Below are positions 25,701 to 35,130 of a stretch of 64,000 nt of DNA, piece by piece. The DNA lies in NCBI RefSeq assembly GCF_001039355.2, contig NW_019775823.1:82541-146540 (forward strand). Reading direction: 5' to 3'. The notes under the pieces were generated by a model that saw only the letters and a list, made by a program, of their open reading frames with translations, was not told the DNA's origin and searched no databases. Every line of letters starts with the position of its first letter. Position 1 is the stretch's first letter. A program made the position numbers and the translations under genes. This DNA is from Lingula anatina (Eukaryota > Brachiopoda > Lingulata > Lingulida > Lingulidae).

Positions 25701-27540
25701 TTTCGGACCTTTAGTCTATCTTTAGTCTATCTAACCTCTGTGTCTATCTGTAAGACAAGAAAAGTTGATGCGCACATTTCTAAAGAATGTCAAATAAAAA
25801 ATGTCAAACGCATAGTATTTACACTCGTAAATACTGTACATACAGAATCATCTCTCAAAAATACGCTTACAGAAGGGCATTTTATTCTCAATAAAGTTAC
25901 ATTTTTATCTAATTAATATTGTGCATATATTTAAATTCAAAACTAATGAAAGTAAATTATATTGTGTAAAATATTTACAAATTTCATTCATATGTTCAAA
26001 GTCTAAAACAAAAAGGTTAAGCAAACAAAACATGATTTGCAAATCGATGCAAACTTTTTGAAATATATATTTTGCATGCTGAAATAGGATTTTAATAGTA
26101 GGCCTATAACACTGGAACTATAATTGGCTTTTCATACATATTAGATTTTCAATTTCAAACTTGTTATTTGTATTATATTAAAGAAAATTTAAAAACTAGT
26201 TGTTGATCAATTTAAAAAGACAGAACTACATTACCAGCCAATAGGCACAATCTAAGGATCGACCTGAAAAAAATTTAACACAGATCTATTTAGATAAAGA
26301 GCTGCTTTCTCTCAACTTAATTTCATTATTCATTCATTTCATTATTCATTTGAAAAGAGCATCTTGCTTGTACAAAGGAGCAATAAATTAAAATGTTGAT
26401 ATAACTGCAATTTTACAAAGTTATAGGCCTATTTCTACGGTGAACAACTCCAGGACATAAATAGATCCCACTTATAGATAACTCAGTGCACAGCAGCTTG
26501 AGCGCTTTGTGGGGTATCAGCATGCGACAAGCAAAGTTTAAATTTGTATGAATGTATTTTTAATGATATCCTTTTTCAAAAAGGCATCACTTCCACTTCT
26601 CTACGTGCACAGTCCTTTTTCGCATGGCTGTCGACCTGCCTCCCTCTACAAATAAAATTCAAGATGGCGCACGAGCAGTGACAGGCCCGTATGGCTTTCA
26701 AGACAGAATAAGTTGACCGAATAATACGCGAAAAACTTTCAAATGAGATCACCATATAATGTCACGGTAAAAGACGTTAAAGAAGCGAATATACAGATAG
26801 GCCTAATCTTCACAACGTCTGAAGTAGTTTAATTTATTTTTGCTCATTACCTCAGACGGCACGCTCTGTGGTTTAATGGTTGCTGCTAATTTTTTAAAGC
26901 CGGTTAAAAACTCAACAATCATTTTTAAAAACTTGGTAGGCCTATCTGAGTTGTCAATGCGTTTTTAGCAGTAGTCAGATTTGAGTTGATCAGAGTGGCG
27001 ACAGCACTCTAGATATTTTTCTTTGTGAATGAGACGGTGGACTTCCAGACCACTGTCGCGCCATTTATGCTCACATTTTCTAACTGATTGTCGCATCTCA
27101 GATAGTTCAATGCAAAACCACGGCGCTGTTGACGTAGGCCCTACTGAGTAACTGGTGCTTTGACTGGAGTGAGTTCGTTTCGTCCCAACACTTGGGACCT
27201 TATCATACCGACTAAAGAAGAATCACTGTCATTAATTGCGCTGATTTCTTTGCATATCCAGTGCAAGCTAGTTGGGAGATACACGTATAGGTGCCTACAA
27301 CTCTTGGGCTTACTGCAAGAGACAGGGCAATTAAAAAATAGGACAGTATGCAATTCCAAATCTCCAAAGTGTAAAGAGTTAGCAGTAAACATAAATGGCT
27401 GTGGAGCCATTTAAAGGGCATCTCTATAAATACATCTGACTTTAGACGTCGTGGAGGTATATCAGTCAACAAACTGACGTCACCATCTTGTGCAGAAAAA
27501 AATAGAGGGGATAAAGTTGCTTTAGAGGTATATCCATATA

Positions 27541-27581
27541 CCGATATATAAAAAATTAAGGTCTCTTGGCTATGTTGACCT
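27541..27581 (+). promoter_or_regulatory. P450-1 core promoter (TATA) and half-site
   Basis: The TATA box gatatataaaaa (27543 onward) is followed by tggctatgttgacct (27567-27581). The same TATA context (ccgatatata) precedes P450-2. The sequence from ttgacctacattgt through cactgcagataagcagcc is conserved between the two copies. Only the right half, TGACCT, of the nuclear-receptor-like palindrome seen in copy 2 is intact here. Confidence 0.5.
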
Positions 27582-27708
27582 ACATTGTACGCTATTGGCA
27601 CTGCAGATAAGCAGCCTAGCTACGCTGACAATAAAAACTCCGTGGCCAATTTGAAACGCTGTGAAACTTGTTTGAATTTTAAGCTGGTGTGCACCAACGG
27701 ATGACAGA

Positions 27709-29253
27709 ATGGTGCTGTTAAGTTTCATGCCCGACTGGTTTTTGTTGCTGCTGATCATAGCTGTTTTGACACAGATTTATGCGTTTACTTTAGCATCCGG
27801 GGACAACCGTAAGAAGTTTGGACTTCCTGGGCCAGACCCTACTCCTGTACTAGGCCATTTTCCACTAATGTTTAAACTGGGAATTATTGATTTCTACACG
27901 CATCTTCGTAATTTATACGGTAAGGCGTTTGCCTTAAACCCGGGATATTTTGGTCAAAGGTTCGGAATTCTCATAGTATCAGATGTAGAAATGTTGAAGG
28001 AAATTCTTGTCAAGCAGGCGTACGTGTTCACAGATCGCGTGGGCTCTGCCTCCAGCTCACCTATGAACAAGATGGTAACGTTGCTGAAGGGAGATGACTG
28101 GAAGCAAGTGCGGAGTACCATGACGCCCACATTTAGTTCTGGGAAACTGCGGCAAATGCAAAGTGCTATTCTGACCAGCGCCAGCCAAACCGTGGCCAAC
28201 TTGACGGCAAAGGCACAGATGGACGAGAGTTTCGATACCAAAGAATTGTGGGGCACATACGCCATGGACACTATTTGTTCCACTGCATTTGGTGTTCAAG
28301 TAGACTCGCAGAAAAACCCAAATGAGCCTTTGGTGAAACAGGCCGAGGTTATCAACAAAATGAGCTTCGCCAACCCTTTCCTTCTTCTCGTCATATTAGC
28401 GCCTCGCCTGGCTAATATATTTAGACCGATTTTACCTTACTTGGTACCCATGGTTAGTGCTTTTAATTTCTTTATCAAAGTTACAGACGACCTCATAGAA
28501 GGCAGGAAACAATCCAAAAATCATGGCGGCAAAGATTTTCTTCAGCTGATGTTAAATGCCCATGAGATGGAGACTGATAGTGCTGAACTGACGGAAGACG
28601 TGAAAGAGGTGGGGAAATGGAGGAAAAGACCTTTGACTCGAGATGAAGTTGTGGCGAATGGCATGGTATTTTTCGTCGCTGGCTACAACACAACAGCTGA
28701 TACTTTAGGATTTGCTTCTTACGAACTCGCTACAAACCCCGAAATTCAGGATCGCCTCCAGCAGGAAATTGACGACACTCTGCAGGGTGAAGAGCCAACG
28801 TACGACAATGTCTCCACTCTACAATACCTCGACCAAGTCATAGCCGAGACCCTGAGAAAGTACCCTGTTGGTTTTATTTTAGATCGTGTACCAAACGAAG
28901 ATACCACGGTAAAAGGTATCTTCATACCCAAAGGTACAGCCGTCACCGTGCCAGTGTACGCCATACACCACGACCCAGAACTGTACACAGACCCGGAGAA
29001 GTTTGACCCCGATCGATTCACCCCTGAAGCCAAGGCAAAGAGGAACCCCTACACCTACCTACCCTTTGGCATGGGCCCACGGAATTGTATCGGTATGCGC
29101 TTAGCTCTGCTTGAGATGAAAATTGTTCTAGTGAAGACCTTGCAGAAGTTCACGTTCAAGACCTGTGACAAAACCCAGCTTAAGTTTGGGAAGGCGCGTC
29201 CTATGAAACCGATTGATGGACTGTGGTTAAAAGTGGAGGAAAGGTCCACTTGA
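27709..29253 (+). CDS. Cytochrome P450, clan 3 (CYP3-like), intronless copy 1
   Basis: A 514-aa microsomal haem monooxygenase in a single exon. N-terminal membrane anchor (WFLLLLIIAVL), then the Pro-rich hinge FGLPGPDPTPVLGHFP. The C-helix has DDWKQVR. The I-helix has A324-GYNTTADT with Asn327 where Asp or Glu is usual. The K-helix ExxR is E380-TLR, followed by FDPDRF. The haem-binding loop is FGMGPRNCIGMR with Cys460 as thiolate ligand. IPKGTAVTVPVYAIHHDPEL and PRNCIGMRLALLEMK are typical of the CYP3/CYP5/CYP6/CYP9 clan. It needs NADPH-P450 reductase as electron donor. The substrate is unknown. An intronless structure with a membrane anchor suggests an old retroposed founder followed by tandem duplication. 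A poly(A) signal aataaa is at 29313-29318. Confidence 0.93.
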   Translation: MVLLSFMPDWFLLLLIIAVLTQIYAFTLASGDNRKKFGLPGPDPTPVLGHFPLMFKLGIIDFYTHLRNLYGKAFALNPGYFGQRFGILIVSDVEMLKEILVKQAYVFTDRVGSASSSPMNKMVTLLKGDDWKQVRSTMTPTFSSGKLRQMQSAILTSASQTVANLTAKAQMDESFDTKELWGTYAMDTICSTAFGVQVDSQKNPNEPLVKQAEVINKMSFANPFLLLVILAPRLANIFRPILPYLVPMVSAFNFFIKVTDDLIEGRKQSKNHGGKDFLQLMLNAHEMETDSAELTEDVKEVGKWRKRPLTRDEVVANGMVFFVAGYNTTADTLGFASYELATNPEIQDRLQQEIDDTLQGEEPTYDNVSTLQYLDQVIAETLRKYPVGFILDRVPNEDTTVKGIFIPKGTAVTVPVYAIHHDPELYTDPEKFDPDRFTPEAKAKRNPYTYLPFGMGPRNCIGMRLALLEMKIVLVKTLQKFTFKTCDKTQLKFGKARPMKPIDGLWLKVEERST

Positions 29254-31734
29254 CTTTAGACTGACTGTACATAGCTAAATTGCATGAAATGCTGTTACAA
29301 TATAAACTGCTTAATAAAGAACTATGATTATTATCATAATACTCACCGGTTAGAACGGTGCGTGTTTATGTTCTCAATATGGTAAATAAAGAGGGCAGAG
29401 TGTGCATGCATTTTCTGGGCGCGGCTTTCACTAAGATTTATTGCAGTAGGATTCAGAGTAATCTGCATTCCATTTGAAAGATAGGCGAGGAGAAGGGTAG
29501 ATACATAGCTACGACAAGGTTGACCTTGGTTGACTACCTTATCTTGCTATTGCTTTTCTCGGGCTCAGGTTACGCGTAGATTAAACAACACTATTCGACT
29601 GTTCCACAGTCAGGGCAAACAAACGCGGTTGGATATATATTGTTGGTAGACTGATATCAAAGACACTGCTCATAGGAGCAAAATAAAAAAAATGGTAATC
29701 GGACTTCAATTCACAAAATATTGCCAATTATGTGTTGGACAAGAACGTATTTTTGAACTGTTACTATGGGTCATTTGTAGTTATTGTCATAAATGTGAAG
29801 CACTTTGCTCTTTATGTCAATCTAATATGGTGAAAATGGAAACATGTCTTCCCTTTTTGCAAATTATTCCGAAGATATATCCCGACAAAAATAATTTTAA
29901 CCATTTTGATGAAACACACTTAATATGTTTTTACTCATTTTTGTTAATGCAATAAAAAACATATCTGATCAGGCCAAACATTACTTTAAAATTACCTACC
30001 GGTACTTGATAATAAGAGTAATAATGATGCTATGATTAAAACATGAAAGGAATTGTGCATATGTTACCATTATTGATGTTGCTATGGTATTTAAAATTAT
30101 GAGCCCCTTGTTGTCTCCTATATATATATATATTTTTTTTTTGTGTACGTAACCCCCACCCCCACCCATGCCACCTACACACACACACACACACACTGTT
30201 TTATTCATAAATCAGCATATTATTATTTTTTTACTGTCTGCATTAACACACTTTTTGTCTCGAATGTGATGTTTCTCCAAAAAAGCTTTTTGACTAATGC
30301 AAGTACTTGTATCCTTTTGTTATGTCTTATTTGTTATATTTTATTTGTTATATATTATTATATCTTTATATTGAAATTTTAAATTTGATGTTGGCATAAA
30401 TAACTGGTAAACAATATGTTATTTCAGTTATAAAAACATCAGTTACCTGAATGTGTAGTGTCCGTACACCTATATCATTTTGTAGATTGGAACGCAGCAC
30501 ATACAATAAGTTATTGTGTTCTGAAAAGTCAGAGTCAAGATGTAAATCTTCGTATCAGTAACAAAATAAAATAAATGAATCAGAGTTAGTATTTCTCTCA
30601 GCGTGACCCCAAATGTTACGTCTACTTTATTAGTTCACAAAGTTATGATATAATTGCGTAAATTAGATGTCATATTCTCTCACAAGTTTGGGAGAGAGGG
30701 ATGGATAGAATCCGGTTGCATATTTATTAAAGTGTTTATATAATGTATTTACAATACACATAGTGAAGATTTTACGTAGTCATCATGTTGAATGATCGGG
30801 TCTATAATCAGATTTTCGACTGATAGCCTATATGAAACTGCTTAATACTTTGTAAAGTTTGTAAAATATATAAAATAATACGTGCAGATATGTTGTAACA
30901 GTATATTCCATTCAATTATGCAGTACGGAACATGTTCCAATATCCCTGTACCTGTACTAGTAGGGCCTATATACCGTATACTGTACTACAGTGTATATAC
31001 TGCAAACTGTACTATATACCGTATACTGTACTATATGCCGTATACTGTATTAGTATATAGGCCTGTACATGCATGGGCGTCCGCAGAAAAATTTCCAGGG
31101 GGGCAAGGTCATTGAAGGGGGAGATAATTATTGGCTGGGTACCCGCAATTAACGTGCCCGCTAAAATTCCAGGGGGGGGTCAAGTGACCCATTGACCCCC
31201 CCCCCCCCCCCCCTGCGGACGCCCATGCGTACATGATATTTCGCAACCGTTCAAATGTAGGCTAACCCTGCTCCGCGTCATAAGATAACATAAGCGTGCC
31301 GATTAAAACCCTCGCTATCTAAATCCTTCTTAAATCAGGTGACTGTCAGTATGATCTGTTAAAGGTGACCTTTAACCGCCCCACCCCATTAAAGTACTAG
31401 TATACAGTAGGCCTACCTACCTAACTCTACTCCTACATCGCATAGTCATTGTAGAGATTTGAAACTATTATGTAGCCTACATTGTCATAATATGGTAGGC
31501 CTACATATAGGTCCGCCTCAAATGTGTATTAAACTGATAACTGTCAAATTGAATTAAACAATAATTTTAAAAGGGACGTCAAAAAAATGTGGGTAAAGGG
31601 TATGGGGCGCTTAACCTTTTTCGGTGTGGATTCGGCCTCCGGGTAGGCCTATATGCTTTACCGCGTGCATGTTCGACTTACACACCCCCTGTAGGCCTAC
31701 GGCATATAAGCAATTTATATGCTAAATATAGATA
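29254..31734. other. Spacer between the P450 genes
   Basis: 3' flank of copy 1 shared in part with copy 2, a (CA)n run near 30178, a tataccgtatactgtacta short tandem array (about 30968-31050) and one short TIR element. No further gene was recognised. Confidence 0.6.
31071..31228. mobile_element. 158-bp TIR element with 6-bp target duplication
   Basis: Perfect 16-bp inverted ends: gcatgggcgtccgcag at 31071-31086 and its complement at 31213-31228. It is flanked directly by gtacat on both sides (31065-31070 and 31229-31234). The interior is G- and C-run rich and non-coding. It looks like a recently mobile MITE. Confidence 0.65.
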
Positions 31735-31970
31735 CGCCAGCTGAGAAAATAGGACAGCATGCAATTCCATATCTCCAAAGCGTAGAGAGCTAGGTGTAAA
31801 CATTAATGGGGGTTGAGCCATTCCAGTCACCTCTATAAATACATCTGAGTCGAAAAGGCTTTGGTCAACGTGGAATCTCCGAGTCATCAGTCAACAAACT
31901 GACGTCACCATCTCGTGCACATTACACAATAGAGAGAGGAAAATTCCTGCAGAGGTCTCTCCACAGACCG

Positions 31971-32011
31971 ATATATAAACAAATGTAGGCCTATGGTGGT
32001 CAAGTTGACCT
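31971..32011 (+). promoter_or_regulatory. P450-2 promoter: TATA and IR3 nuclear-receptor-like site
   Basis: The TATA box gatatataaac lies about 150 bp upstream of the ATG. The 15-mer tggtcaagttgacct at 31997-32011 is an inverted repeat of the AGGTCA-type half-site with a 3-base spacer, one base short of a perfect oestrogen-response-element palindrome. CYP3-clan genes in other animals are induced through nuclear receptors. The link here is inferred from sequence only. Confidence 0.5.
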
Positions 32012-32126
32012 ACATTGTGCGCTATTGGCACTGCAGATAAGCAGCCCAGCTACGCTGACAAAAATCACCGTGTCTGCAGTTTAACTGGTTTGAATTTTAA
32101 GCTGGTGTGCATCAACGGATGACAAA

Positions 32127-33671
32127 ATGGCGCTGCTGAGTTTCATGCCCGACTGGTTGTTCTTGCTGCTGATCATTGCTGTTTTGACACTGATTTATGC
32201 GTTCTCTTCATCATCCGTCGACAACCGTAAAAAGTTTGGACTTCCTGGGCCAGACCCAACTCCTGTACTAGGTCATTTTCCACTGATGTTTAAGCTGGGA
32301 ATTATTGATTTCTACACGCACTATCGTAATTTATACGGTAAAGCGTTTGCCTTAAACCCGGGATCCTTTGGCGAAAGGTTCGGAATTCTCGTGGTATCAG
32401 ATGTAGACATGTTGAAAGAAATTCTTGTCAAGCAGGCGTACGTGTTCACAGATCGCGTGGGCTCTGCCTCCAGCTCACCTATGAATAAGATGGTGACGAT
32501 GCTGAAGGGAGATGACTGGAAGCAAGTCCGCAGCACCATGACGCCCACATTTAGTTCTGGGAAACTACGGCTGATGCAAAGTGCTATTCTGACCAGCGCC
32601 AGCCAAACCGTGGCCAACTTGACGGCAAAGGCACAGATGGACGAGAGTTTCGATACCAAAGAAATATGGGGCACATACGCCATGGACACTATTTGTTCCA
32701 CTGCATTTGGTGTTCAAGTAGACTCGCAGAAAAATCCAAATGAGCCTTTGGTAAAACAGGCCGAGATTATCAACAAAATGAGCTTAGCCAACCCTTTCCT
32801 TATTCTTATCATAATAGTGCCTCGCCTGGCTAGACTATTTAGACCGATTTTACCTTACCTGATACCCACGCTTAGGGCTTTTAATTTCTTTTTCAAAGTT
32901 ACAGACGACCTCATAGAAAGCAGGAAACAAGCCAACAGTCACGACAGCAAAGATTTTCTTCAGCTGATGTTAAATGCCCATGAGATGGAGACTGATAGTG
33001 CTGAACTGACGGAAGACGTGAAAGAGGTGGGGAAATGGAGGAAAAGACCTTTGACTCGAGATGAAGTTGTGGCAAATGGCATGGTATTTTTCGTCGGTGG
33101 CTACAATACAACATCTGATACTTTGGGATTTGCTTCTTACGAACTCGCCACAAACCCCGAAATTCAGGACCGCCTCCAGCAGGAAATTGACGGCACTCTC
33201 CAGGGTGAAGAGCCAACGTACGACAATGTCTCCACTTTACAATACCTCGACCAAGTCATAGCCGAGACTCTGAGAAAGTACCCTGTTGGTTTTATTTTAG
33301 ATCGTGTACCAAACGAAGACACCACTGTAAAAGGTATCTTCATACCCAAAGGTACAGCCGTCACCGTGCCAGTGTACGCCATACACCACGATCCAGAACT
33401 GTACCCAGACCCGGAGAAGTTTGACCCCGATCGATTCACCCCTGAGGCCAAGGCAAAGAGGAACCCCTACACCTACCTACCCTTTGGCATGGGCCCACGG
33501 AATTGTATCGGTATGCGCTTAGCTCTGCTTGAGATGAAAATCGTTCTTGTGAAAACCTTGCAGAAGTTCACGTTCAAGACATGTGACAAAACCCAGCTAA
33601 AGTTTGGGAAGGCACGTCCTATGAAACCGATTGATGGACTCTGGTTAAAAGTGGAGGAAAGATCCACTTGA
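32127..33671 (+). CDS. Cytochrome P450, clan 3 (CYP3-like), intronless copy 2
   Basis: 514 aa, co-linear with copy 1 without gaps. By my count about 39 residues differ (about 92% identity). Nineteen differences fall in residues 212-275, the F-G helix region that shapes substrate access and membrane contact. Only about four fall in the last 239 residues. All catalytic landmarks are present: WKQVR, ETLR, FDPDRF, and FGMGPRNCIGMR with Cys460. The I-helix reads G-GYNTTSDT, again with Asn at the acidic position and with Ala-to-Gly and Ala-to-Ser changes relative to copy 1. It is probably a functional microsomal enzyme with altered substrate preference. Confidence 0.93.
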   Translation: MALLSFMPDWLFLLLIIAVLTLIYAFSSSSVDNRKKFGLPGPDPTPVLGHFPLMFKLGIIDFYTHYRNLYGKAFALNPGSFGERFGILVVSDVDMLKEILVKQAYVFTDRVGSASSSPMNKMVTMLKGDDWKQVRSTMTPTFSSGKLRLMQSAILTSASQTVANLTAKAQMDESFDTKEIWGTYAMDTICSTAFGVQVDSQKNPNEPLVKQAEIINKMSLANPFLILIIIVPRLARLFRPILPYLIPTLRAFNFFFKVTDDLIESRKQANSHDSKDFLQLMLNAHEMETDSAELTEDVKEVGKWRKRPLTRDEVVANGMVFFVGGYNTTSDTLGFASYELATNPEIQDRLQQEIDGTLQGEEPTYDNVSTLQYLDQVIAETLRKYPVGFILDRVPNEDTTVKGIFIPKGTAVTVPVYAIHHDPELYPDPEKFDPDRFTPEAKAKRNPYTYLPFGMGPRNCIGMRLALLEMKIVLVKTLQKFTFKTCDKTQLKFGKARPMKPIDGLWLKVEERST

Positions 33672-35118
33672 CTTTGTGACCGACTGTAGATAAATTGCAT
33701 CAAATACTGTTATAATATTAAGAAAAAGTATTATTTTTATTATTATTATCAAAATATTCTTTGGTTACTACGGAACATGCTTATGTTACCCAAATGATGA
33801 GTTAAGACTCTAAATGTATTTCCTGAATGTGGATCACATGTAGATTTTTTTGCAATGGAATTTGGAATAGCCTGCATTTCATTCCAAAGATAGACGGGGA
33901 GAAGGGTGGATATGTAGCTACAGCAAGTTTGACTTTGCCATTGGTCGACTATCTAATCTTGCAATTGGTTGTCTCAGGGACAGATTACGTGTAGATTAAG
34001 CAGCACTATTGTAGATATTATGTTCTTGTCTCATGAATGTCTGTTCTATGATCTCACAAAGTTATGATATAATTGCATTAATTACTATTCTCGCACAAGT
34101 TTGGGAGAGAGGGATGGAAAGAATCTGGTTAAAATGCTTTATTTATAATTCATGTAATTTAGACCTATTTTCAATTTTTCATCGTGTTAAATGAGCGGGT
34201 CTATTCAGATTTTTCGAGTGATATTTCACCATGAGCTGTTTCATACTTTTTAACGTTTGTGAAATATGTAACATAATATGGGAGAGGGATGAATATGTAG
34301 GGAGACTTTTAAAAATTCACAAGCATTTTCGATAATCTCACGTAATGTCCGTGTTTAATGATCAGTATTTCTTCATAATACGTTGTGTTAAGTCTTAGGA
34401 GGCAAAGTCGTCTTGTTTGTTGATCTGATTAAGAAGTTAAGTTCAAAAATTCTTTGTCATGATTTGAGATTTATAAGAGTAGGATTCTCCACAAATGGGC
34501 AAAATGTACCAGAGCTAGCTACCAGTTAACATTAAATGATTGAACCTGGTTATTGTTGTCGGCGTCGGATTTTCGGATTTACACGTAAATAGTTTGACCG
34601 CGTATTGGCTGATGTACTGACAATATTCAGTACCACCCGAAAAAGAACACGCTTTCATTTTCTGTTTATAGTATGCTATATAAATTATGAACATAAACTT
34701 TTAGGAAACTTGCTTTCGTTAAAGTTATCCTTTAAAAAAATATCAAGTTGCAGATACTATAACAGTACTTGACTGTTAAGTACGAGGGGGAGAGGAAAGC
34801 ATTAACAGTTATAATTTAGAAGTAACAATACTCATGGATTCTGAATATTAATTAAAAATGGAGGCAATAATTGATTAAACTCCTCTGTGTTCCCCCATAT
34901 CCCCCAGAGCTAACCCAGCCACTACTATAGGTTACTGACAGGCCTAACTATCATCAAAATACCAAAAAATAAGGTTTTTCGTGAATCTAATTATGCAGTA
35001 ATTCATCTGCCATTCTGTTAATTAAAACAATAAAAAACTCGAAAATATAAAATATCGTTTACATTCCTCTTTGCATAAGCACAAGCACCTCGAAGCGTTT
35101 AGCGTCAATCTAACAGTT
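33672..35118. other. Spacer between P450-2 and the LINE
   Basis: The first 600 bp are duplicated 3' flank of the P450 unit. The rest is AT-rich DNA with no recognised feature. Confidence 0.6.
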
Positions 35119-35130
35119 ATTTCTTATCGC
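35119..35130 (+). repeat. LINE target-site duplication, 5' copy
   Basis: atttcttatcgc immediately precedes the element and recurs at 39546-39557 after the poly(A) tail. Eleven bases are certain. The twelfth, an A, merges with the tail. Confidence 0.85.

Larger units (their letters stand above)
20147..27324. other. Gene-poor region between ODAD4 and the P450 pair
   Basis: The first part is the ODAD4 3' UTR, with a likely poly(A) signal aataaa at 20868-20873. After that I see low-complexity DNA, a probable retroelement fragment at 22409-22760, a poly-C run at 25491-25502 and short unsupported open frames, but no exon with recognisable protein similarity on either strand. Confidence 0.6.
27325..30875 (+). 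repeat. Segmental duplication, unit 1 (P450)
   Basis: It aligns with 31735-34285. Shared upstream blocks include aataggacag and aattccaaatctccaaag-type sequence. Both units carry a P450 gene, and shared 3' blocks end near tgaatgatcgggtctat (about 30790). About 1 kb of unit 1 (roughly 29620-30600) has no visible counterpart in unit 2, so that part was gained here or lost there. Confidence 0.8.
31735..34285 (+). repeat. Segmental duplication, unit 2 (P450)
   Basis: Counterpart of 27325-30875. Similarity covers about 390 bp of upstream DNA, the whole P450 gene, and 3' flank blocks such as gtttgggagagagggatgga (34100 region). Confidence 0.8.
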
